28,495 bases of DNA. Source: Hofstenia miamia (Eukaryota; Xenacoelomorpha; Acoela). A program made the position numbers and the translations under genes. Of this stretch, positions 21,541-28,495 are shown in pieces; the stretch's first letter is position 1; each line of letters starts with the position of its first letter. The DNA is taken from contig SCFE01000048.1 of the NCBI GenBank assembly GCA_004352715.1, forward strand, positions 2,132,818-2,161,312, in the 5' to 3' direction. A model generated the notes under the pieces. That model saw only the letters and a list, made by a program, of their open reading frames with translations, made no database searches and had not been told where the DNA came from.

Positions 21541-21653
21541 ATTTCAATCTACAAAATTTCTGAAAATATGTTGAAATATTTGTTTAACATTGTTGTTCAA
21601 TATCAACGTTGTTTACTCGGATGACACAATTTGTCATCAATAATGCTAGTTGT

Positions 21654-23718
21654 TTATTAAGCAGACACTGGAAATAAATAATTTATTGAAATAATTTCAA
21701 TAAATAATATTGAAATAATTTATTTTACCAACAGAAAATAAAAATAATTTATTTTTTGGGAAAAAATTATTTCAAAATAATTGTGCTTTTCTGTCACTGA
21801 ATAAATATATGGTTCTTTTGCCTGCCTGGGAATTTGGCATTTTTATCGCTGAGGCACAATTTATTTGTTTACAGACAAGGCTCGTTGCTAGCTCTCACGT
21901 TATTCAGTGCATTAGCGGTTAACCTGCGGCGGCTGTGCAAACTGCATCATCAGCGTTGCAAACAACCAACCAATCAGGCGCAACTAGAAATATTCAGTTC
22001 TGCTTTGCGTATAGCATTGTGACTTACAATTTGAGTGCTAGCATATCAATATGCCTCCACGAATGAATAAGCAGATCGTTGAGCATTATTTTACGGAAGT
22101 TGAAAAAGGGGAGTATGTTTGCAAGTGCGGCCGTAAACGCAAACAACGCCCGAATACAGGGTATGCAAACCTTTTAAACCATATTACCGTCGATCACCCG
22201 AATTATCTAAAGGAGTTGTCAGACAAAAGTGGTTTACAAAGTGCTTGTATTGAAACTGCTTCGAACTGGAAAGCGTCCAAAAAAGCGAAACTGCTTTATA
22301 ACTGGATCGATTGGATTGTTACCGACAACCACTGCTTCAATTTTCCGGACAGTGAGAAGACACGCCAGTACTCCAGCTTAGACAATATATCTGGTAAATC
22401 TGTCCAGTATTACATGGAGGAAGTTACAAAAGAAGTCGAAAAGAAAATCAAGGCATATTTACCCTGCAAATTTGCACTGATAATAGACGGTTGGTCACAC
22501 AATATGTCACACTACTTGGGTGTCTTCGCTGTATTTCCTCACGATCACAAACAGGAAGTCGTATTGCTCGCACTTTCGCCCCTGATTGAAGAAGAATGCA
22601 TGAACGCAAATTCACACATAGATTTCATTACATTTGTTTTATCTTTGTTTGGAAAGTCCCTCGAAAATATTCAATTCGTGACAGGTGACAACGAAAACCT
22701 CAACAAGGCTATTGCAGACAAAATTGGTGCACCGTTTATTGGGTGTGCTAGTCATCGTCTCAACTTGGCTGTAAAAAGCCAATTAGAAAAACACGAGCCG
22801 ACAATCGAAAAAGTAGCTAGACTCATGAAGGCCATCAGTACTCTAAAAGAAGCAGCAAAGCTCCGACATAAGACATTTCTTCGTCCCGTTCTTCGAAATG
22901 CTACAAGGTGGTCTTCAACGTTTGCAATGATTAGGCGATATTTTGAATTGACACCGTTCATTGACAGCACAGACCCGAATATGGCTGTTTTGTTACTTTC
23001 GCCGACAGAGGCGCTAGAACTGAAAACCTTATTCTCAGCACTCCAAAAAATTAATTCTGTCACACTTAAATTACAGGAAGAAGATATTAACCTTGGGGAT
23101 GTGCGCATACTCTTCGATTCTTTGATAGAAGAATTTCCACTATTCCGAAATTATCTCGAAAAGAACTCGACTATCGTTCATTCACCACTACTGGAGAATG
23201 CTATCAGCAATTCTATATTAGGTGAAAATTTGGCTCAAGATGAAACCGATATTCTGGCGTCTGTTTTTGGAGAAAATGAAATTTCTGTTGTTCCTGATCA
23301 GCCAAACTCGCTTAACTTTGCTGAAGTTGCTTTGAAAAAAAAGAAAGTCTCCGCTTCATGTCATTTAAGTTGGGTGCCGCCAACTTCCAACCTGGTCGAG
23401 CGTCTGTTCAGTTCAGCTACTGTCTCTTATTACACATCTCAAAAACATGACACCCATGCATTTGGAAATCGTCATGTTCTTGAAGGTTAACAGGCGATTT
23501 TGGGATTCCTCAGTGCTGGATTTGGTTATCAATAAAGAAACTGCTGAGTAACTGTTGAAAATCATATAATGTTTTTATCTTGTGTGCTGTAATTTTGAAA
23601 ATAATTGCAAAAAAATAATAATAATTGCAATTATTTATTTTTTGTTCTTAAAATAAAAATAATTTATTTTTGGTTCAAAATATATTTCAATAAATTATTT
23701 CCAGTGTCTGTTATTAAG
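21654..23718 (+). mobile_element. hAT DNA transposon (2049 bp) with 8-bp target duplication
   Basis: The element spans 21662-23710. It starts CAGACACTGGAAATAA and ends with the complement, TTATTTCCAGTGTCTG, a long near-perfect TIR with the CAG start usual for hAT. TTATTAAG flanks it on both sides (21654-21661 and 23711-23718). Copy A of the segmental duplication has this 8-mer once with no insertion (about 5263-5270), a natural empty site. Subterminal DNA is very AT-rich with repeated AATAATTTATT. It encodes one transposase, frameshifted near the C-terminus. Confidence 0.97.
22051..23551 (+). pseudogene. hAT transposase, near-complete, one C-terminal frameshift
   Basis: The main frame (22051-23490, 479 aa) starts with a BED-like zinc finger (C24, C26, H44, H49). 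The catalytic core has D146 in IIDGWS, D213 in VTGDN, the C232-x2-H235 motif before LNLAVKSQ, R286-W287, and E450 in PPTSNLVERLFSSA, so all expected acidic residues are present. After codon 465 the frame departs from the family. The +1 frame from 23447 carries LEIVMFLKVNRRFWD, the usual end of the hAT dimerisation domain, and stops at 23551. A one-base indel in the A-run at about 23442-23446 explains this. It is either a real inactivating mutation or a base-call error. At 500 residues in total it is short for a hAT transposase. Confidence 0.9.
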
Positions 23719-24300
23719 CATTCTTCTTCAAAAAAAACCTTTCAAAAATAATCTAAGTTTTTTATTATAGTTATTTTATAATTTGAGTATCTTGTAATTT
23801 AATTGTGTATTTTTAATTATAATATTATTATGAATAAAGCTATAGAAGCTCTCATCATATATATCTGAAAATTTACCGTAGTGTATAAAAAATCTACTTT
23901 GATACTTTCAAGCGGATTTTGGAAAATCATGTAAATAAGTAAGAAAAATTCAAACACAATCTTTAGAGGGTATGAATCTGCGTGGGAAGTGTGTCATTGT
24001 TTTTGGTTTGTATGTGTCGGCTGCTTTTAAAAGTCAAAGCAAATTTATTGCTTCAATGTATGCAAAGTCTATAAACTAACACATGACAAAAAATATTTAC
24101 AAAACTATTTTAATATGCAATATTAATTAAAGGGCAGTTTTAAAAGTAATTTGACCATGCGTTGAGTTTATTATCTATGCCCAATAATGTTTGTCCACTT
24201 AATAGGAATTGTTTTATTTTTTCTTGAAGTGTTTATAGTTTTTCTCACATTTTATATCAATACTTAAATCATTCCATAATATTGAACATTTAAAAAAAAA

Positions 24301-25498
24301 TTAGTCTTGACGATTATTGATACTAAAAAGTGTTTTACTTCTTTTATTGATTTTGATGTAATTATTAAGAAAACTTAATGAACTTAATTCGTGAATAAAT
24401 TTGTGAATCATAACCATACATAAAGATTGATACTGAATAAAGTAACTCGGGGCCAAAATATTATATGATAATCTTAATTGCGTTATGGATTCATGTTTTT
24501 CAATACAATTTAGTGTTCTAAATGTCCAGTTAAACATTTTTGCTAATGATGAACGTTTTTGCGATGTGAGATTTTGAAAAAGAAGTGTACAGTAATTAAA
24601 TTGACTTAAAACAAATGAATGAATTAGTTCTACATGCGATGATTTTCCTACATGGCGCAATGGTACAAATATTTTATTCCACATGCCATCTTTGTTAATT
24701 TGTGGGAGAAGAAATTATCAAATTTTAAGTCATTGTCTATTAATACACCTAGATAGTTTACACATTTACTTTGACAAATTTCATTATCACAAACATTAAT
24801 TTTAAAATTTTCAGTAAACTTTTGTTGTTGTTTAGATGAAAATATGATAAATTTAGTTTTGTCAGAATTGATTTTTAGTTTATTATGATTGAAATATGTT
24901 ACGAGGTTTTCAATATCTTTTTTCAAATGTTTAGTAGCCTGAAAAGGATTTTTTGCTGTTCGTAATATACAAGTATCATCTGCGTATTGATAAATAGTTC
25001 CATTTATCAAGGATTTTAAATATCATTTACGTATAATGCAAATAGAATGGGTCCTAATACAGTTCTTTGGAGCACACCAAGATTTGTAGTAGTATACTCT
25101 GAAAGAATATGGTCGATATTAACTCGTTGTTTGCGATTGCCTAAGAAACTCATAATAAAATGTATTGCATTGACACTCAAAAACCTTCTAGCCTTAATTT
25201 TTCTTCTAAAATATCGAAATTCATTGAATTAAATGCTTTGCTTAAATCATGTAAAGCAACCGCTGCAAACAAATTTTGATTTAAATTTTGTTTAATTTTT
25301 TCTGTGATTGATAAAATCGCATCAGATGTGCTGAATTTAGGTTGAAATCCAAGTTGATTACTTGATAAAATTTGATTTTCATTGATTAAGTTGTATATTT
25401 GTGCAGCTATTAGTTTTTCAAATATTTTTAGAAGGGGTGTGTTATACTAATTAATTAATTATCCAATACGGCTAGCGGGTCTCCTTTTTTATATAATT
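24301..25498 (-). pseudogene. LINE-B reverse transcriptase and 3' domain remnant
   Basis: On the minus strand, LYKKGDPL (about 25495-25470) and PLLKIFEKLIAAQIYNLI (about 25437-25385) are the N-terminal RT blocks. HDLSKAFNSM (about 25245-25213) is motif A. TVLGPILFALYVNDI (about 25067-25023) is motif B. QYADDT, with the catalytic aspartates, lies in the ORF 25010-24648. LGVLIDNDLKF follows, then the post-RT ORF 24684-24301. Frameshifts occur between blocks, so it is inactive. It is more intact than LINE-A but related in overall plan. Confidence 0.88.
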
Positions 25499-26498
25499 NN
25501 NNNNNNNNNNNNNNNNNNNNNNNNNNNNNNNNNNNNNNNNNNNNNNNNNNNNNNNNNNNNNNNNNNNNNNNNNNNNNNNNNNNNNNNNNNNNNNNNNNNN
25601 NNNNNNNNNNNNNNNNNNNNNNNNNNNNNNNNNNNNNNNNNNNNNNNNNNNNNNNNNNNNNNNNNNNNNNNNNNNNNNNNNNNNNNNNNNNNNNNNNNNN
25701 NNNNNNNNNNNNNNNNNNNNNNNNNNNNNNNNNNNNNNNNNNNNNNNNNNNNNNNNNNNNNNNNNNNNNNNNNNNNNNNNNNNNNNNNNNNNNNNNNNNN
25801 NNNNNNNNNNNNNNNNNNNNNNNNNNNNNNNNNNNNNNNNNNNNNNNNNNNNNNNNNNNNNNNNNNNNNNNNNNNNNNNNNNNNNNNNNNNNNNNNNNNN
25901 NNNNNNNNNNNNNNNNNNNNNNNNNNNNNNNNNNNNNNNNNNNNNNNNNNNNNNNNNNNNNNNNNNNNNNNNNNNNNNNNNNNNNNNNNNNNNNNNNNNN
26001 NNNNNNNNNNNNNNNNNNNNNNNNNNNNNNNNNNNNNNNNNNNNNNNNNNNNNNNNNNNNNNNNNNNNNNNNNNNNNNNNNNNNNNNNNNNNNNNNNNNN
26101 NNNNNNNNNNNNNNNNNNNNNNNNNNNNNNNNNNNNNNNNNNNNNNNNNNNNNNNNNNNNNNNNNNNNNNNNNNNNNNNNNNNNNNNNNNNNNNNNNNNN
26201 NNNNNNNNNNNNNNNNNNNNNNNNNNNNNNNNNNNNNNNNNNNNNNNNNNNNNNNNNNNNNNNNNNNNNNNNNNNNNNNNNNNNNNNNNNNNNNNNNNNN
26301 NNNNNNNNNNNNNNNNNNNNNNNNNNNNNNNNNNNNNNNNNNNNNNNNNNNNNNNNNNNNNNNNNNNNNNNNNNNNNNNNNNNNNNNNNNNNNNNNNNNN
26401 NNNNNNNNNNNNNNNNNNNNNNNNNNNNNNNNNNNNNNNNNNNNNNNNNNNNNNNNNNNNNNNNNNNNNNNNNNNNNNNNNNNNNNNNNNNNNNNNNN
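25499..26498. other. Assembly gap (1000 N)
   Basis: All N, exactly 1000 bases. It lies within LINE-B and probably contains about 350 bases of LINE linker plus the left part of the inserted Tc1/mariner-type repeat. Confidence 0.99.
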
Positions 26499-26606
26499 CA
26501 GACAACGCTATTATTACGTGGCGCCAAAGCCACTTGAGTGACAGCCGATGCGGTGCACTATAGTGCCCCATTTTCTGTGCCGTCCCAACCTTTATTTCTG
26601 GTACTG
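26499..26606. mobile_element. Right end of Tc1/mariner-type repeat inserted in LINE-B
   Basis: LINE-B coding similarity stops at TA (26607-26608). To its left the minus strand reads CAGTACCAGAAATAAAGG and TTGGGACGGCAC, a Tc1/mariner-like terminus starting with CAGT next to a TA target. The first 28 bases (26499-26526) are identical to 28468-28495 at the other end of the window. GTCCCAACCTTTATTTC (26582-26598) recurs at 28385-28401. The left end is lost in the gap. Confidence 0.65.
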
Positions 26607-27061
26607 TACATTTCTAAGCTCATAGTAGGAAATTGAGTTGAAATGAAACCGTTCCTTGCGTATATCAGGTTGTTGGGATGAATTATTTCCAATTTTCCGA
26701 ATTTAAAATTGAATTTACCCATATTTTCAAAATTTCTGTTTAAAATGTTTGCGATATCCTTCTTATTCTTGTACATCTTATTATCATGTTTGATTCCTTC
26801 AATGCTTATATTTAGCCCCTTAGTTTTACCAATGCTTTTATTAAGAAAATTCCATTTTTGGTTAGATTTCTTTAGACGTTTGAAATAATCCTTTAACTTA
26901 CATTCATAATTAAATTGGCGCCTCTTTTTGATTAATTGCTTAGCGTGTTCATAATTAGTCCAATTCAGATTGATGGGATCCGATTTCGCAAGTTCAAAGA
27001 GTTTATTTTTCTTAATTTCCAGGTCCTTAGTCAAGTCGGAATCACGGGGTTCGTTAATCAC
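26607..27061 (-). pseudogene. LINE-B ORF2 linker between EEP and RT
   Basis: The open frame reads PRDSDLTKDLEIKKNKLFEL and YEHAKQLIKKRRQFNYECK, matching the charged stretch that follows the endonuclease in LINE ORF2 proteins (W/I..e....i..RdkL....r......y...rn.v....r..K..Y). The annotated frame continues to 26558 only because it runs into the inserted repeat; the last authentic LINE residues are near MSLEMY at 26607. Confidence 0.75.
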
Positions 27062-27091
27062 TGGCCTTAATTTAGTGCTAATTAACTTTGT

Positions 27092-27559
27092 TCATAATAA
27101 TAATAATAATAATAACACTTTGGTGATTTCACAAGTGATAAGTTGTAACATACTATCGGCATCATTAAAAGTGTAGATTATATCAAAGGATATGTTCTTC
27201 AAGTGGTGTATAAATTTTTGCTCATTAAAGTTGCTAAAATCCCTAGAATAAATAACTTTCCTATTTTTTGTCCTGAACTTATGGTTACTAACATAAACGC
27301 AAAGATTGTGATCACTAAATGATTCAAACATATAAGTTTTATATTTATTACAACTATCGGATAGAAAATAGTCAATTAAATTAGAAGATCTAGTTGGGTT
27401 GGTTTTATTAATAGTTTGAAAAGCAAAAATATCACAAATATGATCAATTTTCTTTGATTCAACAGAATTTAAATAATTAGAATTAAAGTCTCCAAGGACA
27501 CTAATAAACTTATTTTCAAGAATTGCATANCCAAAAAATGGTCCTAATATGTAAATCAA
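27092..27559 (-). pseudogene. LINE-B EEP endonuclease, C-terminal part
   Basis: FISVLGDFNSNYLNS carries the conserved GDFN of EEP endonucleases. RSSNLIDYFLSD is the usual segment before it ends, and FESFSDHNLCVYV carries the SDH motif with the catalytic histidine. The N-terminal part, with the metal-binding N and E, is missing. The frame ends in a run of leucines from a (TTA)n expansion (27094-27115) and then a stop. One ambiguous base lies at 27530. Confidence 0.85.
27094..27115. repeat. (AAT)n microsatellite inside LINE-B ORF2
   Basis: An AAT run falls between the EEP and linker frames. On the coding strand it makes seven leucine codons followed by TGA. The flanking frames clearly belong to one ORF2, so the repeat is an internal expansion and not an element tail. 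Confidence 0.75.
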
Positions 27560-27728
27560 TTAAAAGCATTACTAGTTGAAATCCATTAGTAGACATACTT
27601 AAAAATATCTGACGTCACTGAAAATCCATTAGCGGAAATGTCAATCAACTGATGAGTCACTAAAAACACTCATCAATATCGCAGAGGTCAAAATGTCATT
27701 TTGTGAAATCAAGCCTCGTCCTGGTGTA
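27560..27728. other. Short unassigned segment between LINE-B and Tc1 remnant
   Basis: A short direct repeat, AATCCATTAG (in about 27581-27590 and 27623-27632), is the only structure seen. No transposase C-terminal half could be found here. Confidence 0.4.
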
Positions 27729-28262
27729 TTATTGCTTTAACTGGTGCTGACGTCCAGCGGGCCTTCGTACAAACTGTCGCCGGGTCGGAAACAGCTCCAT
27801 TTTCACTTCGTCGGAGAACATGACCTTCCTCCACTCGCTCAGAGTTTTAGGCAAATGTGTTCGGCAAAACCCCAATCTTCGGAGTCGCTGTGCATTGCTG
27901 ATGAATGGCTTCTTCACCGCAATTCTGCCGGACAAACCATATTTATTAAGGATGCCTCTCACCGCTCTTGTCGTCAGAAGATGTCCGTCGACTTAGGCTC
28001 CCTTCAGCTCGGCGGCAGTTAGCTTTGGGTTACACTTGGACATCCTGATGAGTGATTGGCGCGAATTTTCGGTCGTCTTTTTAGGCCTTCCTGGACTTTT
28101 GGACGGCAGAATCGACCCACTATCTTGGTACTTCTTGGTAATTCGATTAACAGTCGATTTCGGCACGCTTACGTCGCCACCAATCTGCCATATTGACTTG
28201 CCTTCCTGAAATTTCTTGATGATCAGCTGCCGGATGGGTTCTGGGGTCGTTTTGCCGGGCAT
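27729..28262 (-). pseudogene. Tc1/mariner transposase, truncated, one in-frame stop
   Basis: From ATG 28262 the minus strand encodes a paired-type DNA-binding region (IRQLIIKKFQEGKSIWQIG, then VPKSTVNRITKKY), the GRPKKT hinge between the two helix-turn-helix units, and the start of the second unit (RQSLIRMSKCNPKLTAAELK). A TAA at 27993-27995 interrupts it, but the same frame continues with RAVRGILNKYGL and SEWRKVMFSDEVKMEL. SDE holds the first catalytic aspartate. The frame stops at 27729, so the second and third catalytic residues are absent. It is a dead Tc1-like fragment of about 178 codons out of the usual 340 or so. Confidence 0.88.
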
Positions 28263-28382
28263 AATGTCGTTCTTGGTAGTTCAGCTGTTAAAGTAACAAT
28301 ATAAAGCAGCTACAGATTAAAGCTACAGTTGCAAACTCTCACACAATAACAATGGCGGCTGTTTATATATTGATAATTTGCG

Positions 28383-28495
28383 GTGTCCCAACCTTTATTT
28401 CCACCTCATTTTCTCATTATCGTTCCATTATAGCACGTACACCGCCATGTCACTTCAAACGAGGCGCCAGACAACGCTATTATTACGTGGCGCCA
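28383..28495. mobile_element. Left half of Tc1/mariner-type repeat, running off the window
   Basis: GTCCCAACCTTTATTTC (28385-28401) also occurs at 26582-26598. TGTCACTTCAAACGAGGCGCC (ends 28468) is inversely similar to GGCGCCAAAGCCACTTGAGTGACA territory at 26521-26543. Two GGCGCC palindromes (28463-28468 and 28489-28494) flank a 20-base core. The last 28 bases equal 26499-26526. It may be the outer part of the Tc1-like element to its left or a separate MITE. Confidence 0.5.

Larger units (their letters stand above)
19361..24030. repeat. Segmental duplication, copy B
   Basis: This is the partner of 1966-5630, in direct orientation. Its unique content is the hAT element at 21662-23710. It keeps the empty site of the copy A TIR element near 20645-20656. 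Similarity stops at GGCTGCTTTTA (ends about 24030), the same point as in copy A, after which unrelated LINE-B sequence starts. From about 20790 to 21090 it is identical to copy A, unlike the rest, which differs at about 10%. Confidence 0.93.
24031..27560 (-). mobile_element. LINE-B: degenerate EEP/RT non-LTR retrotransposon, interrupted
   Basis: Minus-strand order is EEP endonuclease (27559-27092), linker (27061-26607), an inserted Tc1/mariner-type repeat and gap, then RT (about 25495-24650) and a 3' domain (24684-24301). The 3' end abuts copy B at about 24031, with an AATAAA-like signal just inside (minus strand of TTTATTG near 24043). It is Jockey-like. It is truncated at the 5' side: the N-terminal half of EEP and any gag ORF are missing before 27560. 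Confidence 0.85.

Noticed and set aside
22752-23108. 118-codon minus-strand ORF
   Set aside because: Shadow of the hAT transposase on the opposite strand.
25472-26571. Two minus-strand ORFs of about 355 codons
   Set aside because: Almost entirely the 1000-N gap.
27744-28022. 92-codon plus-strand ORF
   Set aside because: Antisense shadow of the Tc1-like transposase.
1-28495. Bacterial-type systems (CRISPR, toxin-antitoxin, phage defence)
   Set aside because: No spaced repeat array, no operon, no ribosome binding sites; all recognisable content is eukaryotic.

Overview
The window looks like repeat-rich, AT-rich invertebrate animal DNA. No tRNA, rRNA, operon or bacterial gene is evident. It holds hAT and Tc1/mariner DNA transposons, gag/EEP/RT LINEs, R2/R4-like retroelements, (AAT)n tails and an animal-type PLAC8-domain gene. 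No species can be named from this sequence alone. Four N-gaps (261, 695, 644 and 1000 bases) interrupt it.

The backbone is a direct segmental duplication: copy A (about 1966-5630) and copy B (about 19361-24030), in the same orientation and about 17.4 kb apart. Each carries an intact single-exon minus-strand ORF for a PLAC8-like cysteine-rich membrane protein (164 and 165 aa, about 82% identical by eye). These are the only two convincing intact cellular genes. Each copy also carries one private insertion, and the other copy preserves the empty site. Copy A has a 1027-bp unclassified terminal-inverted-repeat (TIR) element (3220-4246). Copy B has a 2049-bp hAT transposon (21662-23710) with an almost complete transposase. 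At its right edge each copy ends at the same GGCTGCTTTTA sequence, where the 3' end of a different minus-strand LINE begins (LINE-A 5631 to about 9440; LINE-B 24031-27560).

Region by region: 1-330 is a hairpin-rich repeat fragment. 331-1965 is AT-rich with no gene. 1966-5630 is copy A. 5631-9440 is LINE-A, a degenerate gag + EEP + RT element. 9723-11946 holds exon-like ORF fragments of unknown nature around a gap. 11947-14257 has no recognisable gene. 14266-14510 is a perfectly bounded hAT MITE. 14944-15450 is a plus-strand LINE RT remnant. 15527-17800 is a minus-strand R2/R4-like retroelement, and 17825-18244 is a plus-strand fragment of the same kind of element. 18245-19360 is AT-rich with one tRNA-like segment. 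19361-24030 is copy B. 24031-27560 is LINE-B, itself interrupted by a Tc1/mariner-type repeat and a gap. 27729-28262 is a broken Tc1-like transposase. 28383-28495 is the left half of a repeat whose right half is seen at 26499-26606.

The most interesting signal is the history of the PLAC8 duplicates. Their coding regions differ at about 9% of bases, mostly replacements, while about 300 bp around the stop codon and 3' flank are identical. This suggests local gene conversion combined with relaxed or diversifying coding evolution.
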